The position numbers and the translations under genes were made by a program. Positions 1-10,072 of a DNA stretch of 64,000 nt are shown one piece after another. Origin of the DNA: Phymatolithon calcareum (taxonomy: Eukaryota > Rhodophyta > Florideophyceae > Hapalidiales); contig OZ345370.1 of assembly GCA_977006965.1 (NCBI GenBank), forward strand, positions 1,736,001-1,800,000, written 5' to 3'. Position 1 is the first letter of the stretch. Every line of letters starts with the position of its first letter. Under the pieces are notes generated by a model, which made no database searches, was not told the DNA's origin, and saw only the letters and a list, made by a program, of their open reading frames with translations.

Positions 1-1134
1 ACTTCCGTATGCTCCGTCTTGGATATCGTAGCTAGGAAGACCTTGATTTTTCAAACCATCAGAGGATATGCTGCACACAAGCCAAGGAATGGGGCCGTGT
101 TCGTTGTTTTTCTGCTCGGCGTACCGTGCGTCGTCGGGAACCCAGGAGTGCTGGACGCACAGTGGAATTCCTTGCCTTAAACATCGCTTCTGGCGCAAAA
201 GCTTCCTTTTCTTCTTCTTCTTCCTCCTCTTCCTCCTCCGATGTCGCGGGAGCTTGTTGAAAGCCTTTCGGTGCATAAGCTTGCGCTTCTTTAGATTCTT
301 TTTCTCAACAGGCTGTCGGCGACGATCGATCTCGCGCTTCGAGTGGAAGTCAAGAACTGGAGTCCACCACAAGATGTCAAAGCGGTAGGGAGTCGGACGT
401 GGTCCACGTCCGACTCCCTACCGTTTTGACATCTTCTTACGAAATAACGCCGGGAGCGAGCTGACGTACGGATTCGTTGTCGTAGTGCACAAAACCGTAC
501 TGCAACGAATAGGAGGGGAGTAAAGTGAACGGTTTTGGAAGCGAATCCAGTCCGGGAACTTTATTCTCGTTGAACAGTTTTTTCTAGAATGTGTGACAGC
601 GGCTTGCAGATCTTGGACATTTCGATCGGTGATCGGCTCTCCAGTGTCGAACCACGGCGGAACGGGCACTTGCTTGAGCTTATTACGCTGCGCGACGATG
701 CTTTCCCTGTTGTACTTTCTGTTGACACGAACGAATTCAATATATGGCTGGGCACTGTCCACTTCGGAGCGCACTCTCGAAGATTCTTCGTACAAAGGAC
801 TTAATTCGCGCCTGACGTGCCACAACACGCGGAGCTTTGAAGTCGGTGATGCGAATTCCCTGACGTCATCAAGAACAGCACGGAAAATCGGCATTATGTC
901 GAGAAGACCAGCTCTCCAGCTCGCGATTGCGTTCCGGTGGCAAAATTGGTCGATGATTTCTGTCGCTCGGTCGGCTGTGCTGGCCATGGCGTCGTTGAAC
1001 AGACCTTGGGCGGCGTAATTCGTCAGCTTGTAGAAGTTGTCTAGACCGAGATCATTCCAGAACCGCTGTTCGATGAAGCATTGAATATGCCGTCCTGCGG
1101 ATTGATCAAAATTGTGGGGTTGTAAATCGCACAA
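1..1134 (-). pseudogene. Unrecognised protein gene, part 2, runs off the left edge
   Basis: A leftward reading frame stays open from about 1150 to base 1 except for one TAG at 418-420. Upstream of the stop it encodes about 238 residues rich in charged and aromatic positions. Downstream it continues in the same frame through a strongly basic stretch (a run of Arg/Lys near 190-250 that could be a nuclear localisation signal) and then an ordinary mixed-composition segment that leaves the window. The stop lies inside the palindrome at 371-435, so it may have been created together with that rearrangement. It reads in the same direction as the frame at 1429-2208, and the 1135-1428 interval may be an intron or an insertion. 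I do not recognise the family. The order of charged, aromatic and basic segments vaguely recalls eukaryotic TnpB-like (Fanzor) proteins, but neither an Asp-Pro-Gly motif nor a zinc ribbon is visible, so no function is assigned. Confidence 0.45.
371..435. repeat. 65-bp near-perfect palindrome
   Basis: Arms 371-402 and 404-435 are reverse complements around a single central base, with one mismatch (G versus A, which would be a G:U pair in RNA). The left arm begins AAGATGTCAAAGCGG and the right arm ends CCGTTTTGACATCTT. It sits inside an otherwise continuous leftward reading frame and carries the only stop of that frame. It looks like a local inverted duplication rather than a terminator or a transposon end. 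Confidence 0.9.
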
Positions 1135-1428
1135 GTTGGCACACTGGTTGTGGTCGGGTTGTTCCCTGGCGAAACGCCGAGGGCGCCGCGAAGCGGCGAC
1201 CTTTTCAGAAAAAGAATGGGATTAAAGGTGACTTGGCAATATGATAAATGGATCAAATGGAAGAATCTGGAAGCCGCAAAGCGGCTTCCCAGCCCGCCGC
1301 AGGCGCCGCCGAGGTACTTACAGTGTAAGTACCTGTAAGATGTAAGCAGTGGTTCTAGGGTTTGCCCTTGGTGATCCTTCATTGTGTAAGTACGCATCGA
1401 AACCTACGGTACTGTAATGACTGTAATG
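1135..1428. other. Possible intron or small insertion with GC-rich hairpins and TGTAA repeats
   Basis: This interval separates two leftward frames. It holds compact stem-loops (a GAAGCCGC/GCGGCTTC stem near 1270-1290, a CGCCGCGAAGCGGCG stem near 1190, and a GGTACTTACA/TGTAAGTACC palindrome near 1315-1338). About ten scattered TGTAA words follow in 1325-1470. A splice acceptor-like CAG lies at the left end in gene orientation, but no convincing donor was fixed. It may be an intron, or a small non-autonomous element inside the gene. Confidence 0.35.
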
Positions 1429-2208
1429 CTATCTGTAAGGGCTTGCTGTAAATGCAAGCTGTAATGACAATTCGAAGGGAGCTATTTGTATAAGAGTATG
1501 ATAGTGGCGTTGGACGCTACAAAAATGGTCTTCCACATGCCGCTTATTAGCTGCCGACCGGTTGCGTGATAAGACAGCGAGTGTTCGCTTGATGCAGTCC
1601 CGAAATTTCTCCAAGGTCTTGGGCTGGAGCCCGTGTTCTTCGTTCTCGTTGCGTCTGTGAACATAGTTCACGAAATGATTCTTGACATCGGCGTAGATAT
1701 CCAGATCGAGAATACGCGGGTCTCTGTTTTGGTTGGGAGCTCGCATCTTGTAAGTCACAAGGTGGAGGAAAATGTACCGCAAGACGCCAGCGTTAAATAC
1801 AATCCTTGACCCAGCAAAAGAGATCGCAGGGTCATCCACGAGAACGTTTAGGTAAACAGACACCAAGTGCCTCAAAAGTCCAAGCACTTTAGCGTTGGTG
1901 TGCATTTTGTGAATGAGCTTGGCCTTGTGCACGTGATTCTTGATGCACGCATCGACGGAAGTTGTGACTGTGCGGACCTTGAATGAGAAGGTTTCGATTC
2001 CTCGATTTGACGCAAATTCTTTGAGTTCTTCTCGCACTTTCTTCGGGATGGCGGCTCCATCGGACATGGCGGCAAACCGACGGAAGGTTTTTACAGCTCC
2101 ATGAAGGAGGGATGGTGGTGGCTTGGGAGTATGCAAGTGTTGTGCTGCAACATCGAGTGGCGACAGAGGTTTAAAAGTACCATCAACCGAAAGACATGTA
2201 GCATTCAA
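1429..2208 (-). CDS. Unrecognised protein gene, part 1
   Basis: Open leftward frame of about 260 codons. The first ATG is at 2067, giving 212 residues; the frame is open upstream without an ATG, so the true start may lie in another exon. The protein is basic, with several His-rich and Lys/Arg-rich segments, and has no signal peptide or membrane span. It is followed after 294 bp by another leftward frame (1134 to 1), and the two probably belonged to one gene. I do not recognise the family. Codon-like composition and length argue that it is, or was, a real gene. Confidence 0.4.
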   Translation of the reverse strand: MNATCLSVDGTFKPLSPLDVAAQHLHTPKPPPSLLHGAVKTFRRFAAMSDGAAIPKKVREELKEFASNRGIETFSFKVRTVTTSVDACIKNHVHKAKLIHKMHTNAKVLGLLRHLVSVYLNVLVDDPAISFAGSRIVFNAGVLRYIFLHLVTYKMRAPNQNRDPRILDLDIYADVKNHFVNYVHRRNENEEHGLQPKTLEKFRDCIKRTLAVLSRNRSAANKRHVEDHFCSVQRHYHTLIQIAPFELSLQLAFTASPYR

Positions 2209-4075
2209 GACGAAGAGCTATTTTGGAAATCCACATGCTTTGCTCACCAAACGAAAGGCCCGGTCAAAGCCTCTCAGGTTGCCAGATCCCATACGATATG
2301 CAGTATATCGCTCCAGCGCAGGGCTATGGCGACTGAGCACCATGAATGAGACTCAGTTTCTTATACCGCTCTTCGGATGAACTGATGGACGTATTTAGAA
2401 AGGGGACATTGGGTGCAATAAATGGATCGGAATAGAGCGACGCAGTGCCGGTCTCAAGATGTGAAAGAACACCCGGAATAAAAGCTTCATAGAGAGGGCG
2501 GCCGCAACGGCATATGCGGAGAAGATGAGAGTGATTTCTTGCGTCATGGTGGATTGCGCTCAAAGTGTGCAGGTCAGAGTGATCGGATATCGGTTTTCGA
2601 TGCACGTGCGAGGTGAAGCCAATACAGCGTTGTTGATCCCCATATGGAGAGCAAGACGGGAGAGGGGGGTTTGTGCTTTGCGAAGGGGAATACGTACAGA
2701 CTTTACAAAATATCATATGTGGCGAAAAAAAGAATTCTTTAGCAGGGGACAGTAAAAAGAGGGGGAGGAAAGCAAGGTTAAGTGCACCAGAAAAATAAAA
2801 CCCCGTAGTCTTTTCCGCACACAAAATTATGAGGGAAATGATGTATCAGTAAAATTAGTGAATTTAATGTGCTCGTGTACACCTGCCACGGTGTATTCGA
2901 GAACGTCACCCAATAAACGCTCACTTGTTACAGAGCGCAAAAGCAACTGACAGAGGGGCCTTCTTGAGGATGCTTTGGCATATTCATGAATATTCTGCAG
3001 CATACATGTATGCTGTAAAGAGTTGATCAAAAAAGCAAAGGAGAGTCCCTGTATGGATGCGATGAGATTTGGTTCATAAGCCAGCACCATAGATGTGCAC
3101 TTAGAAAAGAGTAGACGAAAGTGGTCCAGTAAATGCAATGTATGCATTTGGGAGCTTTAAAAGAAAAATGATTCCAATTCCTCCTTTTTCATATGCCTGC
3201 TATTTCCCCAACCCTGCAGGAATATGCTCTCTGTTGAATACTTAATTCTTACTCTTAACTTTCAACTAATCCGAGCACTAGAAGTGGACAGTGTAATTTT
3301 AAAGAGCGATTAAAAAGATTAAAAATCCCCCTCTGTAGTACGCGTTCTCTTTAACAATCCCCGTAGAAATATATTCTCGTTTCACAACTTGTTACTTTTG
3401 GCATTCAAATATTACGTAGTGTAATTACACACGAACATACTGTATATGTACAGGGTTGGTGAAATTGCAAGCGTGCGTCAGAGAGGTTTTAATCATTTTA
3501 TGAACTCAACGAGAATGAACTACCTGAAGATGGATGGTGCGTTTAAACTCTTTAGGTACAAGGCAGGCTTCAAGAGGGGGTGAAATTTGATGCTCGCGTC
3601 AACAGCAGGGCTGGCATCCAATATATTGCAGTAGATTTCTATTGAAGCGCTCTTGTAAGAGTCTAACGTTTTTGCAATACGTATTGCAAAGAGATTGACT
3701 GGTATTCGCAGACGCATATCCTGAATGCGAAGCATATTTTCTATATTGCCTTCATATTGCTGGTCATCTTCTATTGCAATGCTTGTTGCAAAGAGGTGCC
3801 GTCACTGTTATTGCTTTTGCTATTGCACTGTACTCACCAAGCAATAAAAATACTATTGCCGTAAGCCCTGGTCAACAGGGAAACGTGCTCACAACGCAAG
3901 ATCTCAGACGACCTCTCGTTCCCACTATGCTTGCGCAAGATGTAAAAGAAGAGAAGCTCAAGAAAAAAGAGACGGTCAGCCTTCTGTCCTTTTCGCAGCT
4001 GGGAGCCAATCAGGATGGAGACGAGTTGCTTGAAGGTATCTCTCTGCGTCAATTACATAGGACGCTCTAGACGTT
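2209..4075. other. No gene identified
   Basis: Only short frames with no recognisable motif. From about 3200 the sequence is AT-rich, and between 3600 and 3860 the word TATTGC or ATTGCAA recurs many times. The same motif is dense in other AT-rich stretches of the window (18.2-18.4, 34.4-34.5, 39.2-39.5 kb). Confidence 0.4.
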
Positions 4076-4675
4076 GAATGGGCGAAGACTGGACGCTTGT
4101 GGCGTTCCTTGATCGACTGGGAACAACGCCAATTTCTGCCACCCAAGCCCAACGGCGGTCCGAAACGATTTCACCATGGGGCACACGCCATCGGATAGAA
4201 CACTTACCACTTGATTTGGTAATGGAACGAGACCGCCTAGAATCGAAGCGGAAAAGGAAGTTTCCGTACGATATGACATGTGAATTTCCAGCAATACTCA
4301 AGCTCCCCAAGGTTAAGCACAGACAACTCGCACTGCAGTATGCCTGCGGAAGATTCCCACAAGTGTCAACAACAAGTATGGCCGAAGAATATAACCATTT
4401 TCAGTTTTTAAAAACCTAACCTACTTCTTATTTAGCAAGACACTCATAGAACGCATGGAGAACGAAGAAGGCCTGTATTGATTCGTATAAGGCAAGGCAA
4501 AAAGCGGTCGAGTCCAAGCACCAGCAATCCTGCAGAGGACTGTGATAGGATTACTTTGAATCCTGAGTTTTCCCGTCCGCGATTCTAGTGGGCGTTTCGT
4601 GAGCTGCAAAAAGGTAGGTAGCATCAGAGGAAGCCTCGCCCATATCTTCGGAAGTCTGTGGGGCTTTTAAAAAAA
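4076..4675 (+). mobile_element. 3' end of a LINE-like retroelement, copy A (relic)
   Basis: The rightward frame at about 4200-4390 contains the segment KVKHRQLALQYACGRFPQVS, shared with copies at 47.8-48.3 kb (+) and 63.0-63.9 kb (-). The shared C-terminal end (Glu-Arg-Met-Glu-Asn then Leu-Tyr-stop) is at 4447-4482 after a small gap. Past the stop a tail of about 190 bp matches the tail of the 63-kb copy and ends GGGGCTTTTAAAAAAACTTG at about 4655-4680, as expected for an A-rich 3' end of a target-primed element. The preceding stretch 4125-4220 also recurs at 33.2 kb. The family assignment rests on copy number, the A-rich end and similarity of the 63-kb copy to C-terminal regions of non-LTR reverse transcriptases. 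Confidence 0.55.
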
Positions 4676-5589
4676 CTTGAATAAAAAACTTACCACTTGA
4701 TTACCTAGTGTCTATTTTACGAACCCCCTCAATTGAGGGGCGATTTGAAAGCTCGAAAAATCCATAAAGCAATTAGAAACAGATCGCTCACGCCATATTC
4801 GTAAAGCTTGGCTCATTTTCTGTGCGAGTAGTGCCCACACTACCTTAAATTCGCTTCGTTCGGCGCTAGAAACGAAAATATGTTGGTCACTCAGAAGTAC
4901 CAGACCTGCCATTCCAGGAGAAAAACACCCGCCGCGCGCGGTCAGTACATCAGTACACACCAAGGCAGCATCGCTAAGCGATCTTGCAGAGACTATACGG
5001 AGCCATTTCGAAGTCAATAAAGGTGGGTAGTATGGTTCAGAATGTACTCCGGGGAAAATCAATGGTCGGGCGAGCATGTCACATAACGTGAAATGGGTTC
5101 TGATTCGTCATCCATTGAAGAAAACTAAGATTAATCCAGTCACATTGTCAACGTCAAGGCACAGAACGCTGACGATGACATTCCAGATGCTGAGCCAACA
5201 CCGGCAAAGCGCGGTACCGCCCAGGATTGCTTACAGTGTTCATTCTTCCCAATCTTCATCGCGAGACGCCTGTTTGTCGTCTATAGTCGCGATCACATGC
5301 TCCTCAGAAGGGCGCACAAGCTTCGATACAACCTTCAGAAGCTCTAAACGCCCTCTTTCGAGCACCCTCGCCTATGTCTTACAGGGCCCTTGAGACCAAA
5401 CGTCGCACCGGGAAATTTATGTCATCACGCCCGACCGCGAGCCGAATACGTGCGCTCATTGGGTCCCAAGGTACAAACGGAAGTTCTATGTCCGTTTTAG
5501 GGACGATTTTACTCTCATTTGTTGAAACTTCGCACTCTAAACGGAGACTTCTTATCCGAGAATTGTGGTATTGTTCTTCATTCGAAGTA
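4676..5589. other. No gene identified
   Basis: Contains a perfect 16-bp palindrome at 4725-4740 (CCCCTCAATTGAGGGG). Short frames on both strands show no recognisable domain. The rightward frame from 5076 may include the decayed N-terminal part of the piggyBac-like transposase that follows. Confidence 0.35.
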
Positions 5590-5995
5590 CGATTATATGG
5601 TTACGATGCTTCCCCAAGTTACCTGCAAAAACTTGTTGCTTGGACGTCCGCTAAGCTGAGGAAAAAGGGGCGAAAAGAGACTAAAGTGACAGAGCCTATT
5701 AAGTTTTTCGAAATACTCGTCCTCATGGCAAGAGTTGAGTTCGGCGCTGAGAGCGCTTTCTGGAAGTCTACTAGGCCGAAGAAGTATTTCCCCGGCCATT
5801 CTTCTTCCAAAACAGGGATGCTGGGGGCCGAATACCTCCGGTTGACTTCATTCAGAGTGCAATCAAGTGAATTAGGCGACATGTACTCTGCGCAGTACCG
5901 CTGGTCACCTCGGTCAAGATTATGTTAATCCGACGAATGAGGACAGAAAGCACACTGTGTCAAACAGATTTTGAAGGCGAGATGGCCCACGGAAT
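5590..5995 (+). pseudogene. piggyBac-like (DDE_Tnp_1_7) transposase relic
   Basis: The rightward frame near 5690-5910 carries a segment with the spacing of the N-terminal part of DDE_Tnp_1_7 transposases: FFEILVLMARVEFGAESAFW, then a KY.P...SSKTGM block, then a Y-x-R-W motif. About 25 codons further the conserved continuation is in another frame (near 5920-5960, Val-Asn-x-x-Asn-Glu-Asp-Arg-Lys), so there is a frameshift. The catalytic Asp residues are absent because the similarity stops about 100 bp before the left end of the hAT element at 6086. This is a dead 5' fragment. The family call is by motif recall and moderate in certainty. Confidence 0.5.
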
Positions 5996-6085
5996 GGAAG
6001 TTCTGTGCTGTCTTGTGTCTGCGTATGCCGGTATAAGGTGCATTGCATGTGCAGATTCACACTTGGTGAGTACTGTCTCTGCAGT

Positions 6086-6111
6086 AGACATGAACATCCC
6101 GAACGGACCTC
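6086..6111 (+). repeat. hAT terminal inverted repeat, left
   Basis: Begins AGACATGAACATCCCGAACG and pairs with 10047-10072 (reverse complement begins AGACATGAACACCCCGATCG). The differences are transitions or single transversions. Confidence 0.75.
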
Positions 6112-6922
6112 GAGAGGGGTAGGGCATGCCCTCTTTGCATCGCTGGGACTTCGGAGAGGGCCTGAGAGGGCCTCCAAAAACTGGACAAGAAGAGGGCTTT
6201 GTGAAGCCGTCGGAAGGGCCTGTTTGCCCGCAAAAGAATGAGGGCTTACATTTCCGTTAGTATCATACCCTCAAAATGTTTTCTGAAATTCTTCTTTGCG
6301 GTTGCTGCTAACCGTCATTACATTTCCCAAGCTTCTTTGAAACAATACAATTTTGCAATCTACAAGTAGCCTCATTATTGGTCTGCCGCAGGTCGCCCCA
6401 TAAAAAGTGATTACTGTGGGCCCTTCACGGCGTGATGCACGATGCCGTGCTTGATTAAAGTACGAAAACAACATTTGCAACAATCTACGACGCTGAGAAT
6501 CAGTCATGAATATGATAGAAGAGTTGCGATGCTCATCGAAGGATGCAGTGCGAGTGCACGAGTGCAGTAGACAGCAATTGGTCAATGGCTATATGGACAC
6601 GCGAAGACACGTCAATGGACACTGTCTGTTTTAGCTGCAGGGTGAAGAGACACCACATCGGGGAAGCATAGCAGCATTTGGCCCATATAAACCAATTGTC
6701 AGGCCAAAATGCTGCCGTGCTCCCCCACTGCAGGACTCGCCAGTCTCGGGCGCATCCGAGTCGCATACAGAGCGACGTAAGTTCCTGCGCTCCTGAATCT
6801 GCGATTCAGGCCGTTCGCGTCTGAGCTGGATCTGCTTTGCACTGCGCCACAACGGTCTAGATATATCGACGCGAGCTTGCAAAAGACCGAAAAGAAAAAC
6901 GACGGCGGCGCCATCCACGCAG

Positions 6923-6930
6923 TATAAAAG
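6923..6930 (+). promoter_or_regulatory. TATA box
   Basis: TATAAAAG, followed about 30 bp downstream by a pyrimidine-rich start-like region (CTTTTCTTTCAACC). It points rightward, opposite to the transposase, and no long rightward frame follows, so any transcript is either non-coding or belongs to a lost gene. Confidence 0.35.
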
Positions 6931-7639
6931 GCCCATTCCTTCCTCCTCAGGGCTTTTCTTTCAACCTACCGACGTTCTCATCTGTGATCACACAGAATTC
7001 CATTTTGTTTTCAATACAGGGCTTCTTTGTATATTGACGAACGGCGACAGATTCTTGCGTCGTATCCGGACCGGATCGGGAATCAATTACTTCTTGCCAC
7101 TGACAGCGCTTTGTCATTATCTCCACTTTGTCGTTGTGGACGTTTTGGTGTTCCCCTAGATGAGTAAGTAGATCAGCTTAGGCGAAATAGCGTTTGTATT
7201 GTTTAATTTGTTACGTCGTGTTTTCTCGTGCTATTTTGCAAAGATGGTGGAGTGATTGTTTTAATGTCAGTATTATTTCTTTGTCAAAGTGCCTATGTAC
7301 CCTACAGTTGTCGTCCAGAGTCTTTTGTACATAATGACACTGCTGTAGTATCCATATATGCCGGTCTAATGCCCAGATGCTAATGACGCCGTTGTACTTT
7401 CTGCCTTTTTCCTGGTGATGACTTCTATTCTCGAATTGCACATGATCACATGCGCTCAGTGCCGCTGCACTTTCGTTGAAAAATAACTAAACGCACTATT
7501 TTGACGGGTTTAGCAGCGTGAAAAAGCCCTTCTCCGGTAAAATGGAAACTATGCTGTAGGCGTCGAAAATCCCGGCAGGGACTGAACGGAAAATGGTTAA
7601 TTTTAGAATCACCTTCATTACAAAGTGTCACAAGCCTCG

Positions 7640-9775
7640 TCATGTATTACTTAGGGAAAGACCCGAACTTCTTAATGTTGTCACCAACAATTAAAATACT
7701 CTCCAACATTTCAGGTGCTAGCCGTGAGCGTTTCGTGGATCTAACAAAGCCGGCTTGACTAAAAACACGTTCTGAAGTCGTGGACGTTGCCGTGGGGGTG
7801 AAAACAACCCGCGCAATTTTTGCCAAAGCGGGAAAGTCAGCTTCTCGTGATTTCCAGAATTCCAGCGGGCATTCGCCCGGCCTACCACTACTTGTAACAC
7901 GGTAGTCATTGTACTCTTCCAGAAGAGAGGAAGTGCCAGAGTGGAGTTCGGCTTTCCCGTGCTCAGCACGGAGAAGGAAATGAAAATTTTGATCGCTGGT
8001 GCGTTCCAGGATTATGGGAGGCTGTTATAGGACTACCAAAATTCTTAAATAGCTCACATGCCGCGGTGTACATTGTTTGAAGGGCTTCTTAGTCAGAGAC
8101 ACTGTACGATGGCAATGTACTTATGTGTGACATTTTGCGGTACCACGGCGTTAGTAATGATGCCACATGACAGCAATGTTCTGACATGCGGGAATTTGCG
8201 TTTTGATTCTCGCGCCGTTCTAAAATTAAGTTTTTCATGTCCAAAGCAAGAGAGTGTGAGGCAGTACCTGGCTGAGTAGCAGCCACAGTATTCGACAAAT
8301 TGCTAATAACAGAAGATAGAACGACGTCAACCAAGTGCATGGTGGGCGCAGATTCTACGCCGAGTAGAGCAGTCGCACTTTCCGCATCGGTAAGAGCATC
8401 CACGCATTTTTGCAGATTCGCCTTCTCGGCGTAAGCGGGCGAAACTGCAGGCCTCAGAGATTTGAAGTTGAACATGTCCGCGCACAGCGCTAAAATCGCA
8501 TCCTCCACGTACATGCTTATTTTTAAGAATCGAACGAGCATATGTCGTGTAGAACCCCACCGCGTTTTAACGTCCAAGTGTAGTCGCAAAGGGATCTGTC
8601 CCTTCGCAATCTGAGCCTGCTGCAGATAAGAGCTTCCAGTAGATGACCTTTTGAAAAACCGGCAGGTTTCGCGGGCACTATCGACAGTGTTGCGGATCAA
8701 AGATCTGGATAGCGCTTTCTCCACACTGAGCTGTATGGTATGTGCAGCACAGGGATGCCTGTTGAACGTAACCTGTATTTTTTGGGAATGTCCCACAACC
8801 GCTGACGGCCGCACGTTTTCTTTTTCAAGCAACTTGTCAAGGAAGTTCATCAAATGTGAATTGTCAACCCTATGAACGGCATCTTCGTTACGACAAGCGG
8901 CTTCTTCATCCGAACATCTTCCGTCATCTGAATGGCTCATTTCTTGAAATTGTAGAACTTAGTTAGCGAGAGCTTCTGCTTCTGTCCACTCAGAGGTTGA
9001 CTTTGAGAACACATCAGTGTACATATCAGCTAGCAATCCCTCTTGAACTGCTGTCAACCTTACTTGTTTCTTGGCATTCCCAGCATTGTCGACGGAAAGA
9101 AAGACCAATTTGTTGACAATGCCATATTTTCGAGCAATACCGACCAAAAATTTTGACAATGCTTCCGCTGTGTGGCTCTCATGCAGTTGAGTACACGCTA
9201 GCAGATGTGACCGATATTTCCAATCTGCATCAATGAACGATACTGTTAGTGAGCAATACCCATTGCCACTGTTGTCGGTCCATGCATCTGTAGTGCCATC
9301 TACAACCGCAATCTTCTCCAGCATCGATTTTAGGTGCTCTGTCGCTTTTTCTTCCGCTTGATGCACTCTACGTTGAATAGTGACTCGAGACACAGGGTGA
9401 TACTTCGGAGCGATTTTTCGCATCATTTCCTGAAAGCCAATATCTTCCACGATGGAAAATGGCCTAGCGTCTCGAGCTATCCATGCTGCGCAAAGGTAAG
9501 TAAAATGCAACTGCTTCGGTCCTTGCTTCGAGTGCTTCGTGTACTCCATTTTGTTCAACAGGTAATCCATTGGGCGCGCTATTTTCTGTACTGCTTTCGC
9601 TTTTTCGTCATTGTACAGCTTGCTTACATCCACGAAGGGGTGCACTGTTTCAAAATGTCGCAGAATGTTGGTCGGTCCCTTGCCGTGAACGTTTGCCTTT
9701 TGGCAAATTTTGCAAGAGTACCGCTTGAGCGGCCTTTCGTCCTTGACGAGTACCCACGATTAAACAGGATGCTTT
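7640..9775 (-). pseudogene. hAT transposase relic (BED finger to C-terminal dimerisation region)
   Basis: Read leftward, the frame begins with a BED zinc finger (two Cys three apart, then His and His four apart, about 9730-9650). It continues through the core with VVDGTTDAWTD (first catalytic Asp region), FLSVDNAGNAKKQ, CAAHTIQLS and KTRWGST, all typical hAT landmarks. One in-frame TAA lies at 8957-8959 and another at 8089-8091. The frame then shifts near 7970 and the C-terminal dimerisation region follows in another frame (FWKSREADFPALAKIA, then a Thr-Ser-Glu-Arg-Val-Phe-Ser motif) to about 7690. So it has three or more lesions but is nearly full length, and the copy cannot make transposase. 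The element may have moved until fairly recently. Confidence 0.85.
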
Positions 9776-10046
9776 GAGTTTCCAGTGTAGGGGAGCCATC
9801 CGTCAGCGGTGAGAGGTTTGGAATGTCTCATGATTAGCAGTTGTCCCACGTTCAATAATCAGTGGTCCCGCGACATCAGCTTGCACATTCTACTCTCTCT
9901 TGTGCCATAGCAGTGCACGCTCGTGTCGTGGACAGTTGTGTCACACTTGTACATTTTATCATAAGCCCTCGCGAGGGGTTCGAGAAAACTCGAGAGGAGA
10001 GGGCCTCTACAGGAAAATGAGGCCCTCAGAGGGCTTTATTCGGGGA

Positions 10047-10072
10047 GGGGCCCGATCGGGGTGTTCATGTCT
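10047..10072 (-). repeat. hAT terminal inverted repeat, right
   Basis: Right partner of 6086-6111, preceded inward by GAGGGC-type subterminal repeats. Confidence 0.75.

Larger units (their letters stand above)
6086..10072 (-). mobile_element. hAT DNA transposon (decayed, about 4 kb)
   Basis: Bounded by 26-bp terminal inverted repeats with about 4 mismatches (both begin AGACATGAACA). Subterminal regions on both sides are loaded with AGGGCC/GAGGGC words (6113-6240 and 9965-10040), typical of hAT transposase-binding arrays. The interior holds a leftward hAT transposase relic with BED finger and dimerisation region. The 8-bp flanks (6078-6085 and 10073-10080) do not match, so the target duplication is lost or an end has been rearranged. 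A rightward TATA box at 6923 is not explained by the transposase. Confidence 0.75.
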
